Assembly: GCA_025934495.1 (NCBI GenBank)
Contig: JAICXY010000004.1
Location: 1 to 64,000, forward strand
Direction of reading: 5' to 3'
Source: Candidatus Nitrosocosmicus sp.
Lineage (GTDB): Archaea > Thermoproteota > Nitrososphaeria > Nitrososphaerales > Nitrososphaeraceae
DNA: 64,000 bases
The notes under the pieces are model-generated. The model did not search any database. It worked only from the letters and a program-made list of their open reading frames with translations, and was not told the origin of the DNA. The translations under genes and the position numbers were made by a program. Of this stretch, positions 29,040-39,351 are shown piece by piece. Positions within the stretch are counted from its first letter, which is position 1, and each line of letters starts with the position of its first letter.

Positions 29040-30758
29040 CTAATATCGTCTCTCCGCAGGTGCATAACGAGTAAAAGTAACTGGATGCCAATTCATTTTT
29101 GGTTCACCATCATCATTGTAATATGCAAGCGTATGTTTTAAAAAGTTATTATCATCACGCTCTTTATAATCTATTCTGGAGTGAGCTCCTCTAGATTCAC
29201 GTCTGTTTAAAGCACCAAGTAATACAACTTCAGCGACTCTTAACATGGAATCAAGTTCCATTACATTAAGAAAATTAGTGTTATATTCTTTGACTTGATC
29301 GTCAACGTGTTTCCAATATAAAGATTTGAGTTGGCGTATTTTTTTCAATCCTTCGACGAGAGATGATTCGGTTCTATAAACATATGCATTTTCGTCCATT
29401 GTATCTGTAAGTTCTTTTCTAATTTCATATGGATTTACATCACCTTTTCCTCTAAATATTCTATCAAATATTCTTTTTTCTTCAGTGGAAATTTGTTGAT
29501 TATCAACATTAATGGAATTGCTTTTATATTTAATTGAATAGTTTGCTGCCAATTCACCGGTAATGGCACCCCAGACTAGACATTCTGAAGTTGAATTTGC
29601 GCCAAGCCTATTAGCACCATGTAAACTATTACAAGCAGCTTCACCTGCAACCCATAAACCATTTAATTCTGTAGCACCATCTACGTTGGAATGAATTCCA
29701 CCCATCATATAATGGCATACAGGCCTAACTTCGATAGGTTCGTTTATCACATCGACACCAGAAAATTTTATACCGATTTCTCTAATTCCTGCTAATTTTC
29801 CTTTAATTTTTTCATCACCCAAATGTGTCAAATCTAATTTAAGACAATCAACACCTGACACATGTTTAAACCCTCTACCGGCTTGAATTTCAGTAATCAT
29901 AGCACGAGATACAACATCTCTAGACGCCAACTCCAATTTATCTTTGGCATAATTTTTCATGAATCGCTCGCCTTTAGAATTAATAAGATATCCACCTTCA
30001 CCTCTTGCCCCTTCGGTAATCAAAATTCCCGAAGGTATAATACCGGTAGGATGAAATTGAACAAACTCCATATCTTTTAAAGCTAATCCAGCTCTGTAAG
30101 CCATATCCAAACCATCGGGTGTGGAAGAGTAAGCATAAGTGGAAAAGCTATAAATTCTTCCTGCACCTCCGGTACATATTATTCCAGAAGGAGCAACCAT
30201 ATTTACAAAGTGACCATTTTTAATTTCTATACAAGTAAAGCCTTGAAAAGTATTGCTATTATGAAGTATCGAGGTGCAAAACCATTCATTAAAGAAGGTT
30301 ATATTTTCATATTTAAGACAGGTATCATATAAAGTCTGCATTTCATAGAAACCCACTTTATCTTGAGCATAAGTTGCTCTAGGAAAGGAATAACCCCCAA
30401 ATTTTCTTTGATCAATCCTACCATTTTCTTTTCTTGACCAAGGCATTCCCCAGCGATCCAATTGAATAATTTCATAGGGAATCTTTTTAACCAGCAACTC
30501 TGCAACATCTTGGTCTGCCAAAAAATCGCTTCCTTTAATAGTATCGTATATATGGGATTCCAAATTATCGCCCTCATTTTCATAAAGAACTGCAGCGGTT
30601 CCTCCTTCGGCAGATACGGAGTGAGAACGCATTACCTGAACTTTTGAAATTACTGCAATTTTCAGATTTTTATTTTTTGATGCAGCAGATATAGCAGCAC
30701 GTAATCCTGCAAGTCCAGAACCAACAATAATAATATCATATAAAAGAGTCTCGGTCAA
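29040..30758 (-). CDS. sdhA: Succinate dehydrogenase flavoprotein subunit
   Basis: A 572-residue SdhA/FrdA-family flavoprotein, TTG start at 30758. Motifs are IIVGSGLAGLRAAISA (FAD Rossmann), MRSHSVSAEGGTAAVL with the His that binds FAD covalently, QFHPTGI, TEGARGEGGYL, and the active-site region RPVCHYMMGGIHSN. It oxidises succinate to fumarate in the TCA cycle and passes electrons to SdhB. It is the first gene of sdhACDB. The upstream TATA-like region is at about 30770-30800. Confidence 0.96.
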   Translation of the reverse strand: MTETLLYDIIIVGSGLAGLRAAISAASKNKNLKIAVISKVQVMRSHSVSAEGGTAAVLYENEGDNLESHIYDTIKGSDFLADQDVAELLVKKIPYEIIQLDRWGMPWSRKENGRIDQRKFGGYSFPRATYAQDKVGFYEMQTLYDTCLKYENITFFNEWFCTSILHNSNTFQGFTCIEIKNGHFVNMVAPSGIICTGGAGRIYSFSTYAYSSTPDGLDMAYRAGLALKDMEFVQFHPTGIIPSGILITEGARGEGGYLINSKGERFMKNYAKDKLELASRDVVSRAMITEIQAGRGFKHVSGVDCLKLDLTHLGDEKIKGKLAGIREIGIKFSGVDVINEPIEVRPVCHYMMGGIHSNVDGATELNGLWVAGEAACNSLHGANRLGANSTSECLVWGAITGELAANYSIKYKSNSINVDNQQISTEEKRIFDRIFRGKGDVNPYEIRKELTDTMDENAYVYRTESSLVEGLKKIRQLKSLYWKHVDDQVKEYNTNFLNVMELDSMLRVAEVVLLGALNRRESRGAHSRIDYKERDDNNFLKHTLAYYNDDGEPKMNWHPVTFTRYAPAERRY

Positions 30759-31010
30759 ATATTTTATCTCATTTAAATATCTATATATTTCAATAATAAA
30801 TCCTTTCTAATACCTAATAACAAATTATCATGTGATTTAGTATATTGTAATAACTGATTATTAGATAAATGGTAATTCGGAGAAAATATAATGTATTATG
30901 TCCAAGACAATTAAAAAAATCCGCAAAATATTTCTCAAGATTGATTAAATGCGTTTACCCTCGATTCATAATAATACCTTCCTGAGATCTAAAGTTAAGA
31001 CAAAACTGCG

Positions 31011-31707
31011 GGTTCTGTTCACTTAAGTAAAGCCTATAGCGTGAAGATGCCATATCTCCTTTGTGATAAGAAATAGAGCGCATTCTTTAGAGTATATTGA
31101 CTAGGTTTATATTTTTACTTTTCAGGTTTATCTTTAAGAAAAGCAGAGCAGATGGACTATCAGATTGCTTTATTAAAAGAAATTATGTATATTTGTAATT
31201 GAATTCAAAAGTAATCCTCAATGGATATCCTCCAAGAAAAAGAAAATCTCCGAGTATTCTTTTATACAAAAAGATGAGGTTGCTGTAATAAAAGTTAGAC
31301 CAGAGTACATTTGGGTATGATTGGTTGCAATTATTAAACTGAGAACAAAGAAATCCTTGGGATGAGTGTATCAAAAGAATGAAAAATATGTTTGTTATCA
31401 AGCGATTTATTTCAGATGTTGTAGAAGAATATAGGAAGAAGATCCGGTTTCCACAGATGGATGTAGTTGGTATCAATCGCAAGTCTGCCAGTTTGAAGCT
31501 AGGTCATCATATCCATTCTTTTGTGTATAAGATTGAGAAAACTATCATTATTGAAACTATTCAGTATATTAAAGACAGAACCAAATAATGCTTCGATGAT
31601 TTCTTCCCATGCAGAAAAAAGAAGAAATGTAAATAGAGTATGTGATTAATTGGTTGAATCTATTTGTAGGTTATTATAATAAGGTTAGGTCTTAAATGAA
31701 CAGAGCC
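31011..31707 (+). mobile_element. Decayed IS6-family element
   Basis: The ends are ggttctgttcacttaag (31011) and cttaaatgaacagagcc (ending 31707). The flanks AAACTGCG and AAACTATG look like a target duplication with two mismatches. Inside, plus-strand pieces of transposase remain, such as the IWV-like DDE region near 31305, SKE-like near 31365, and IETIQYIKDRTK near 31551-31587, broken by stops. Its interior also parallels the copy at 17146-17980. Confidence 0.75.
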
Positions 31708-31870
31708 AAACTATGGGCATTTTGTCAAAATTATTTGTATAATGGGCTACAAAACCCTATTTATTATTTTGAAAATGTTTTCCAAATTCTTAACTTTCCA
31801 TAGCCTTTAATCATGTTCTTTATATTTTTATTCTTGTCCTCATTGATCGCTTTGGTATGATACAGTAATT

Positions 31871-33087
31871 GGCTCTGTTAACAGTTGTGTAGACATGTAG
31901 ATACTATCTTTATGTAAACTGATCACGCTTGTTTAGCAATCATAATACATTTAGCTTACTCTTCTATAATTTATTATTATGAGGGATACTTTCCTCATCA
32001 GAATGCTTACTGATAAGGAAAAAGATATTCTTTATCAGTTGATGCTTTACGATAAAGAAGATGGATATAGGGCCAAAACAATCCTGCTCAAAGCCGATGG
32101 ATATACAGGCCCTGAAATAAGAAGAGCGAATAACCATCATGATGTCAATATCCGAAAGGGGATACATCGTTTTATGAGAAAGGGTTAGATGGGATAGTCT
32201 CAAAAATACACGAACACAAGCCAATCAAAATAACCAATATGACATAGAAAAAAAGATTGTTGAAATAATAACCATAAATCCAAGAATGGATTATGGTGAT
32301 GGACTATCATTTTCAACATGGTCATTACGTGTGTTGGCCTTGAGGATTCGTTACAAGGGAGATAAACATGGTTGAAATTAAGCCATGCTCAAATTAGAAA
32401 TATCATTCTAAAGCAAGGTTTCAAATGGCAATTCTAAAATAACCTTGGGATCCACCTGGACCCAGAATATCATTTGAAAAAAAGAGAATAGAGGAATTAA
32501 GATATAGCCTACCTGCTAACTCAATCCTACTTTATAAAGATGAAAAGGGATCCATAGCTGCAAAACATGCGGTATAATATCATGGTCCTCAATACAATCC
32601 AAAATATCCAAGGCTCAACAGAAGATAAGAGGAATTTTGAATGTATTTGGTGTTTATGATTACAATAATAACAAGATAAGGATTCATTCATACAAAAAGA
32701 AAACAGCAGGAAAACAGTTTTTAGATTTTACAGTAGTATAGTAGACCAAAATATGATTCAAGTGTAGAACAGATATTTTTGGTACTAGATAATGTATCGA
32801 TACACAAATCTAACAAGGTAAAAGAAACTCTAGTAAAGTATCACCCAAGGATACAGCTAGTATATTTCTTTCAACTAGATCTGAATTAAACTTAATAGAA
32901 GTCATGTGGTTATATCGAATTCATAGGCAAGCCATAAACAATTCCACGTTTTTCAATGAACGAGATATTGGTAAAGCAATAGTATCAGATTGGACTATAA
33001 ATTATAATAAAAAACATGTAGACAAAATGAGTATAAACAGTTTACATGAAGAAAGTATCTTTAGATTACATAACTGTTAACAGAGCC
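31871..33087 (+). mobile_element. IS630-family element, decayed transposase
   Basis: Perfect 16-bp terminal inverted repeats bound the element: ggctctgttaacagtt at 31871-31886 and its complement at 33072-33087. The plus strand carries an IS630 (DDE_3) transposase. An intact first segment (31979-32188) gives the helix-turn-helix, with YRAKTILLKADGYTGPEIRR. Then come frameshifted pieces with EKKIVEIITINPRMDYG, GILNVFGVYDYNNNK, FLVLDN and ELNLIEVMWLYRIHRQ, the last two being DDE motifs. Many stops show that it is inactive. A 17-bp tract from its right end (tttagattacataactt) recurs just outside, at about 33105. Confidence 0.85.
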
Positions 33088-33161
33088 ATTCAAGACAAGG
33101 ATTATTTAGATTACATAACTTCTTTAATAACACTATTATAAATAATTATTATGTTTTGTAT

Positions 33162-33653
33162 ATGGTCTTAAATGTAGATTTTTCTGACATTCTTAGTATA
33201 TCTCAGACAATTGGTATTATAGCAACACTACTGTTGAGCTTGTATTACAACAGGAGACAAATACAAAACCTATCAACTGATATCGAAACTCAGGTTCTCA
33301 ATGACTTGGATGAAAAAGTACATAGATTAAATGAATCTATGGTTGAACATCCAGAGTTATCAAGAGTTGTAACTAATCTACCATCAATTTCTTTAGATGA
33401 GCGATTTTCTTTTGATGTACTTAATGTATGGTCACATGCTTATGATATGCGAGAACGAAAAGTACTTAATGACAATGAATGGTCTGGCTGGGTGCATTGG
33501 ATGAGAAATGCCTTTAAAGAGGGTACAATAAAGGAACATTGGGAACAGATACACCGTAATGAATGGTTTGATCCTGCCTTTGAAGACTTTATGAATAAGG
33601 AGGTAATAGCACCTATTGAAAAAGGATATAATGAAAAAGCAACAACAGCATAG
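33162..33653 (+). CDS. Small membrane-anchored protein of unknown function
   Basis: A protein of 163 residues from ATG 33162 (TTG 33156 is also possible). One N-terminal membrane helix (IGIIATLLLSLYYNRRQI) is followed by a soluble, mostly helical domain with conserved-looking Trp, Asp and Glu residues (NDNEWSGWVHWMRNAF, NEWFDPAFEDFM). Proteins of this form, a short anchor followed by a Trp-rich helical domain, are familiar as hypotheticals in prokaryotes. No function is assigned. It is the only intact gene in a 4-kb stretch of IS debris. Confidence 0.7.
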   Translation: MVLNVDFSDILSISQTIGIIATLLLSLYYNRRQIQNLSTDIETQVLNDLDEKVHRLNESMVEHPELSRVVTNLPSISLDERFSFDVLNVWSHAYDMRERKVLNDNEWSGWVHWMRNAFKEGTIKEHWEQIHRNEWFDPAFEDFMNKEVIAPIEKGYNEKATTA

Positions 33654-34019
33654 TTTTTCTATACTTTCATTGTTTCCGACACTATTTTTCTTATTGACTA
33701 TGTCGTGAAGAAGTAATGATAATCCTAATCGACTCAGAGAACGAGGTTTACATATTGTAAGGGAATAATAGGGCCTTGGAATACTGATCTCACTATTATC
33801 TAATGATATTGATTGAGGAGATATTTTCAAGCAAATAAGACGACGGATGATGAAAATAAAACCTTGGTCCATTAGGTTAAAAAATCATGGTGATGATAAT
33901 GATATTGGTTCATTATAAAGGATCTTGATACTCATGTAAATCCTTCTTTCTTATTTTTCATTTTCATCTTACATCCATTAGTCTCTAAACTATATCCTGC
34001 TTGCCTATTGCAATTATAC
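33654..34019 (+). other. Gap with possible decayed coding tract
   Basis: No intact gene is present. One plus-strand frame from about 33700 to 33918 reads like former protein (NPNRLRERGLHIVRE, then GDIFKQIRRRMMKIKPWS) but contains several stops. It may be a dead gene of unknown family. Confidence 0.3.
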
Positions 34020-34418
34020 TATTTCTATAATCAAATTCATTATTTTTGTTATATTTTATCTTGATTTCCAAACAGTTTATTCTTCTGTTTATTGTAGTAT
34101 AATTAGGGATAGAAGGTACATTCCCTTTAGCATGGCCATGTGCAATGCTTTCTTCTATCTGTTTATAAAGTAAATGAAATTACACTTTAGCATATCCAAG
34201 TAAAAGAATGATAAATGTATTTGGATAATGAAATGGTTCCTAATTCTACTTTATCTTTGTTCATCTCTTTTAATTCAGCATCCCAGTTATCAATAACATC
34301 AAAGGCTATCAGTATTTCACTACGTCTAACAAGAGATTGGTTGTAGGTGGACCATTTCATATATGTAATTAGTTGAAGTTAGAATGCATTTGGAAACAAA
34401 AAAATCATGCAACAAAGC
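34020..34418 (-). mobile_element. Decayed IS5-family element (same type as 42216-43204)
   Basis: The minus strand from 34360 starts MKWSTYNQSLVRRSEIL and FDVIDNWDAELKEMNKDKV, close to the fragment at 133-403. After a frameshift it continues with HYPNTF-like sequence, FHLLYKQIEESIAHGHA and SIPNYTTINRRIN. The element end atgcaacaaagc is at 34407-34418. The C-terminal half is missing or unrecognisable. Confidence 0.65.
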
Positions 34419-34897
34419 AGAAGATGCTACAAGATTTTCATGTCATCATAACTATGAACTTAAGGAATTTTTCCATCATACCTGCTATCAATGATAAAAT
34501 ACATTTCTACAAATTTTTGTAAATTAGATTGATTATATTGTGCTCAAAATATCATGATTTTATTGAAATTGAGTGGAAATAGATATTTTGAATAAACTAA
34601 TTATTCTAGAAAAACCTTAAGTTACCAGAGCCTCTTGACGTATTCAGTTAAATATGTTCAATTAGAAATAATTATATCACCTACCAAGATTTTGCACCTG
34701 TTTTTGCAATAATAACTTTATCACACAATTTGCCATATTAGGTAATATATATTTTATATCTTTTGTACTTTTATTATTTGTTTTTGATATATTTCAAATA
34801 TACTAATGCTTTTTTCAATATAGAAAGGTAATATGCTTCAACATTAACCTACGTTTAGGATGGAATAATTGCTATAATCGCAACACTTTAACAAATT
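34419..34897. other. Gap with lone IS6 right-end sequence
   Basis: The sequence ccttaagttaccagagcc at 34615-34632 is a slightly changed IS6 terminal repeat, and gaacttaagg near 34456 may be its partner. That would make a short, about 180-base, non-coding remnant. No gene is seen up to the thioredoxin stop. Confidence 0.4.
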
Positions 34898-35245
34898 TTA
34901 TTGACTTTTTTGCAATAGGTTTTCTAAACCATTTTCTCCTACTGCACCCACAGCCCTATCTACGGGTTGTCCGTTCTTAAACATCACAAATGTCGGTATG
35001 GCATATACATCAAAACGCATAGCTATCGATTGATTGTCATCCACATTTAATCGTCCAAATTTTACTTTGTCACCATATTTTTTAAACAGCTTATCAAAAA
35101 TAGGAAGCATAAATTGACAAGGTCCACACCAGGTAGCCCAAAAATCAACTAAAATATATGTATTACCTGATAATACATTTTCAAAGTTTTTTTCAGATAA
35201 TTCAATGATATTGCCAAATTGTGATGGAGTAAATTCGTTAGTCAT
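34898..35245 (-). CDS. trxA: Thioredoxin
   Basis: A 115-residue thioredoxin with the classic redox motif WATWCGPCQFMLP near residues 34-46, cis-Pro in YAIPTFVMF, and the closing GxxGENGLENLL helix. It reduces protein disulphides in the cytoplasm, recharged by thioredoxin reductase, which is not in this window. A ten-residue N-terminal extension (MTNEFTPSQF) is slightly longer than in E. coli TrxA. It is followed upstream on the same strand by the archease gene. Confidence 0.94.
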   Translation of the reverse strand: MTNEFTPSQFGNIIELSEKNFENVLSGNTYILVDFWATWCGPCQFMLPIFDKLFKKYGDKVKFGRLNVDDNQSIAMRFDVYAIPTFVMFKNGQPVDRAVGAVGENGLENLLQKSQ

Positions 35246-35322
35246 TTTTATGGATAACCTATATCAGCAAATGATATATAAGAATTTTTTAATTCCAACC
35301 GTAAAAGAATAAGATATGATAT

Positions 35323-35766
35323 TTACAAATCAACAATATATTCTATAACAAATTCACCGTTAGATGGTTCTTTAAAAATTTTCATTTCATGATAGGTTAT
35401 ACCTTTGATTTCGACTTTAAGTTCATGCTTTTCGATATCAAATAGATCACCTTCACCATAACCATCTATATAATATTTGTTTAATTCTTTATTAAAATAA
35501 ATAAAAATATTATATTCGGATAAAATGATTTTATCTATTAATAATAATAATAACACTTTTTCTAACCAATCAAACAATAAATTTTCTAAATCAAAACCTT
35601 CAGCTGAGATAGGGATTTTTAATTTTTTTTCGACATGATCGATATCATACATAGTATTTACAAGTCCTTTAGCTGAATATTGGAAAGCATTCGCTAAAGT
35701 TTTTCCTTTACACCGTATATAAGCATCAGTCATATGCTCTAAATATTCGACATTCTCAAGAATCAC
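35323..35766 (-). CDS. Archease, RtcB tRNA-ligase cofactor
   Basis: A 147-residue archease. The metal-site motif is EYLEHMTDAYIRCKGKTLANAF at the N-terminus, with Asp in HMTD. Further acidic ligands lie at the C-terminal end (FVIEYIVDL). Archease activates RtcB, the ligase that joins tRNA exons after intron removal. This fits the intron-containing tRNA genes at 18012 and 47472 in the same window. RtcB itself is not here. A long hydrophobic stretch (KVLLLLLIDKIIL) is part of the fold rather than a membrane span. Confidence 0.85.
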   Translation of the reverse strand: MILENVEYLEHMTDAYIRCKGKTLANAFQYSAKGLVNTMYDIDHVEKKLKIPISAEGFDLENLLFDWLEKVLLLLLIDKIILSEYNIFIYFNKELNKYYIDGYGEGDLFDIEKHELKVEIKGITYHEMKIFKEPSNGEFVIEYIVDL

Positions 35767-35845
35767 AATACCTTATACGTATTAATAGATATTATAATTA
35801 ACCGGAAAATCTAAATTATAAAAAAAAATCAATCGTTCAATAATA

Positions 35846-37132
35846 ATGAAATTTGATTTGCCAAGGGGGATGAGAGACATTGAAACAGATGAGTTTGAAA
35901 ATATTAATTTAATTAAAAATGTTTTTTATGAATCTACAAAAGTTTTTAATTTTAAAACAATGGAACCATCGCCTTTAGAATTACTATCTACACTAGAATC
36001 AAAATCAGGCCCAGGAATAATTAATGAAATTTATAGTTTCATAGATAAGGGCAATAGAAAAGTAGCACTCAGATTTGATTTAACCATAGGGTTAACAAGA
36101 TTTTTTGTTTCAAGACGAGATTTAAAAATCCCGGCAAAAATTGCTTCATTTGGTGGAGTATGGAGATATGATGAACCTCAATCAGGACGATATCGATTTT
36201 TTCATCAATGGGATATTGAAATTTACGGCCCAAATAGCTTGGATGCAGATACAGAAATAATTGAATTTACATCAGTTTTTCTTAATAAATTGGGTTTAAA
36301 AAAGATAATAATTGATATTAATAGCAGAGAACTGCTTGAAGAATATATCAAAAATAATTTAAACATTACAGAAGAAGAAACACTTTTTGAAATATTCAGA
36401 GCGATAGACAAAGTACCTAAAAAAGGAAAAAATGGGGTTATAGAGGAATATAAAAAAAAAATCAATGATAAAGTTTTAGAAAAAGCTATGATCTTTGCAG
36501 AAAAGAAAGGCAGTTATGAAGAAATAAATAATTTTATAGAACCATTGAAATTAAAGTCATGGGAAAGTATAAAAAAAGTAGTTCAATCACTATCAAATAG
36601 AAAAGTAAATAATATTAGGATAAATTTAGGCATTGTAAGAGGTTTGGATTATTATTCAGGAATTGTTTTTGAAGCTATAGATCTAGAAAATGATATTGGT
36701 TCGCTAGTGGGTGGGGGCAGATATAACAAACTTACGGATACATTTGGAAGAAAAGATATGGGTGCCACAGGTGCTGCAGGAGGTATTGAAAGAATCATTC
36801 TAGCAATGAAAAAATACAATATTATTAAAGAGGAGTATACGAAGGATTTAATATTTATAGCATTTGATTCTCCAAAAATGGCAAATAATGTAGAAAGATT
36901 AGCCTCAAGTCTAAGAAAAGAAAATAAACCTGTAGATTATGATTTGCTAGGTAGATCACTTTCTAAACAAATTATTGATGCAGAAAATAAAAAAGCTAAA
37001 AATACCATCATTTTCAAGTCGGATCAATTAGAATCAGATGGAAATATTATTTTACGAAATAATGCCGATAAAAAGGAAAAAAAAATAAATATATCTGAAA
37101 ACTTTGATAAATTATTTAATGAATTAAACTAA
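35846..37132 (+). CDS. hisS: Histidyl-tRNA synthetase
   Basis: A class II aminoacyl-tRNA synthetase of 428 residues. The start is MKFDLPRGMRDIETDE, typical of HisRS. Motif 2 is GGVWRYDEPQSGRYRFFHQWD, the histidine-A loop is RGLDYYSGIVFEA, and motif 3 is GATGAAGGIERI. The C-terminal anticodon-binding domain follows (LIFIAFDSPKMANN to KNTIIFKSD). It charges tRNA-His. It diverges from archease, with an 80-base promoter gap. Confidence 0.95.
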   Translation: MKFDLPRGMRDIETDEFENINLIKNVFYESTKVFNFKTMEPSPLELLSTLESKSGPGIINEIYSFIDKGNRKVALRFDLTIGLTRFFVSRRDLKIPAKIASFGGVWRYDEPQSGRYRFFHQWDIEIYGPNSLDADTEIIEFTSVFLNKLGLKKIIIDINSRELLEEYIKNNLNITEEETLFEIFRAIDKVPKKGKNGVIEEYKKKINDKVLEKAMIFAEKKGSYEEINNFIEPLKLKSWESIKKVVQSLSNRKVNNIRINLGIVRGLDYYSGIVFEAIDLENDIGSLVGGGRYNKLTDTFGRKDMGATGAAGGIERIILAMKKYNIIKEEYTKDLIFIAFDSPKMANNVERLASSLRKENKPVDYDLLGRSLSKQIIDAENKKAKNTIIFKSDQLESDGNIILRNNADKKEKKINISENFDKLFNELN

Positions 37133-37238
37133 AGATAATATTAAATATAATTTTTCCGGCATTATTTTTTAATTATTTCTTTTTGGATATTTAATTAATT
37201 AATGAGTAAAAATCATGCTAAATTGATAGATTGGAATA

Positions 37239-37520
37239 TCAATAGTCAAGTTTTATGGTATTGGTACTTTTCATTTTAATAAAACCACTTGGAGTTTTAG
37301 CATATACTTTTCTAACCACCAAGTCAGGAGGATCGTAACTGATATACAAATCACCTTCATTTAATTCTTGAACATTATAATTAATTTCAATTAAATCTTC
37401 CCGAATTCCATTTCCTTTCAATATTGTTTTTGCCTTTGCAATCAAGTCAGGATCAGAAGTATTGGGGGCAAAAAAGATTTTTCCAATTAAATTAAAATCA
37501 GTCATCAATCTCATGTACAA
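37239..37520 (-). CDS. Small protein of unknown function downstream of aIF5B
   Basis: A protein of about 90 residues. The start may be TTG 37520 or one of the ATG codons just inside (MRLMTDFNLIG). It is rich in Asp, Lys and Ile, has no Cys, and shows an alpha/beta pattern with DLIAKAKTILKGNGIREDL followed by YISYDPPDLVVRKVYAK. I do not recognise the family. It lies 46 bases after the aIF5B stop on the same strand and may be the last gene of the ribosomal-protein operon. Confidence 0.65.
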   Translation of the reverse strand: MYMRLMTDFNLIGKIFFAPNTSDPDLIAKAKTILKGNGIREDLIEINYNVQELNEGDLYISYDPPDLVVRKVYAKTPSGFIKMKSTNTIKLDY

Positions 37521-37566
37521 GAATTAATAATTATATATATGCATCACGTTATAGCAACAACATATT

Positions 37567-39351
37567 TTACAAATATCCAAAAGCAGGATCGGATTTTCTT
37601 CTCAGTGTAACAATATAATCCAGCACAGCTTTTTCGTCTTCATTTAATTTATGATTAAATCGTCCAAGTAGTATTTTTGCTTGTTTGCTATTCAGATAAG
37701 TATAAAATATATCACCTTCATTTAGTTGCCGGCCTATCTGTGGTCCATTAATAGATACTGCGACCTGCATACCTTTAGTAGCTTCATCAATAGTCTTTCC
37801 TTTATCTTGAATTTGGTGAATTATTCCAACTCTTTTTCCATCAATATTCATTATTGACATCTTTTGTTTTATTTTACCTATGCTTATTTCTGCGCCAAAT
37901 ACTGCAGGATCACTTCTTCTAAAAACATATCCTTTCATAAATTCAAATTTACAGATTGGTGGAACTTCATTGAATAAAATAGAATCCTCATGTTCTTTTT
38001 GATATGAAACCCAGTCCATATAACTTCGAACAAGATTATAAATAATTTTTTCGTTAAAGATCTTTATACCGCGCTCAAATGATTCTTTTTCTGCATCTTC
38101 CAAAATTTTTACATTAAATCCAAGAATTACACCTAAATGACGATCCTTGTCTTTAACAGCCGATGCAGCCATTACATCCCTTCTACTTATTTGACCAATA
38201 TCCGATGATCTAATGGGAATTTTATCTTTTTTTAACATTTCAGATATTGCTTCTATAGATCCGATTGTATCACATCTTAAAATAACGCCATTTGATTCAT
38301 TATTAACAATTACGGATTTAACTTCAGATTCTACAATTTTTTTGATTTCGTTTTCTTCATCTTTTGATGCAAGTCCATATAACGGACTTCCAGCAATAAC
38401 ATTATCTAGATCGGGTGAAGTAATCTTTAACCCTGCAGCAGATACTACCATATCAACATTTCTAAACTTATCCCGTGGGTCCCGCATTTCATCAAGGGGT
38501 TTTGGTAAAAGCAATGATTTAACTTTGATTACAACTGCTGACTCTCGTTTTGCAACAACCATTAGATCGCCTTGTCGAATAATTCCATCTAAAAGTATTA
38601 TATTGGCAGAAGGCCCTAACCCAATTTCCTCTTTTACTTCCAATATAATGCCACGTGCAGTGCCTTCGTGTCGTTCCAATTTGTGAGTCATATATTGTTG
38701 TGTTAATCCAACCAAAACTGTAAGAAGTTCAGGAATGCCTACACCACTGAATGCACTAACAGGCACTAAAGCTACTTCTTTTGCAAAATCTTTAACACGC
38801 CAAAAAGCCTCGGAAGTAAATCCTAATTCAGACAGAGAACCCAAAACATTGTAAATCTTATTATCAAGATCAAGTTGAACTTCCTTTGATTGAATTTTTA
38901 TTTCTTCGGTAATAAAATCAGTTTTTCCATTTTTCCATCCAGTTATACGGTCAACTTTATTTATTGCAACTACAAATGGAACTTTCCTTTTTTTTAAAAT
39001 ATTAATACTTTCTATAGTCTGAGGTTCAAATCCTTTATTTACATCAACAACAACTATGGCTATATCTGCAGCAGATCCTCCTCGTATCCTTAAATTAGCA
39101 AAAACCTCATGTCCAGGAGTATCAATAACTAACAAACCTGGAATAGAATGAGCATGAGAGGAAATTTTTTTAAATAAAGATCCGGTCAAACTTTGAATAA
39201 TCTCTATTGGAAAAAAACTAGCACCGATATGTTGTGTAATACCACCAGCTTCGTGAGATTGGACAAATGTTCCTCGTATTTTATCCAATAGAGAAGTTTT
39301 ACCAGAGTCTACATGACCTAAAACTACTACTACGGGTTGGCGCAGATGCAC
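37567..39351 (-). CDS. infB: Translation initiation factor aIF5B (IF-2 like GTPase)
   Basis: A 594-residue GTPase. G-domain motifs are LGHVDSGKTSLLDKIRG, DTPGHEVFANLR and AINKVD. Domains II-IV follow, ending in a C-terminal beta-barrel (KILLGRFNHKLNEDEK). It promotes subunit joining and initiator tRNA placement. The GTG start at 39351 directly abuts the ndk stop codon, so translation is coupled. It is the core of the classic archaeal cluster rpl7ae-rps28e-rpl24e-ndk-infB. Confidence 0.95.
   Translation of the reverse strand: MHLRQPVVVVLGHVDSGKTSLLDKIRGTFVQSHEAGGITQHIGASFFPIEIIQSLTGSLFKKISSHAHSIPGLLVIDTPGHEVFANLRIRGGSAADIAIVVVDVNKGFEPQTIESINILKKRKVPFVVAINKVDRITGWKNGKTDFITEEIKIQSKEVQLDLDNKIYNVLGSLSELGFTSEAFWRVKDFAKEVALVPVSAFSGVGIPELLTVLVGLTQQYMTHKLERHEGTARGIILEVKEEIGLGPSANIILLDGIIRQGDLMVVAKRESAVVIKVKSLLLPKPLDEMRDPRDKFRNVDMVVSAAGLKITSPDLDNVIAGSPLYGLASKDEENEIKKIVESEVKSVIVNNESNGVILRCDTIGSIEAISEMLKKDKIPIRSSDIGQISRRDVMAASAVKDKDRHLGVILGFNVKILEDAEKESFERGIKIFNEKIIYNLVRSYMDWVSYQKEHEDSILFNEVPPICKFEFMKGYVFRRSDPAVFGAEISIGKIKQKMSIMNIDGKRVGIIHQIQDKGKTIDEATKGMQVAVSINGPQIGRQLNEGDIFYTYLNSKQAKILLGRFNHKLNEDEKAVLDYIVTLRRKSDPAFGYL

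Noticed and set aside
31740-31870. Third DDE_Tnp_4 remnant next to the IS630 element
   Set aside because: Only a short cattgatcgctttggtatgata-like stretch resembles the other copies. That is too little to list as an element.
33432-33872. 146-aa minus-strand frame
   Set aside because: Half of it is antisense to the small membrane protein gene at 33162. The composition is irregular with no domain.
38213-38686. 157-aa plus-strand frame inside aIF5B
   Set aside because: It is antisense to the strongly supported initiation factor and has no domain.
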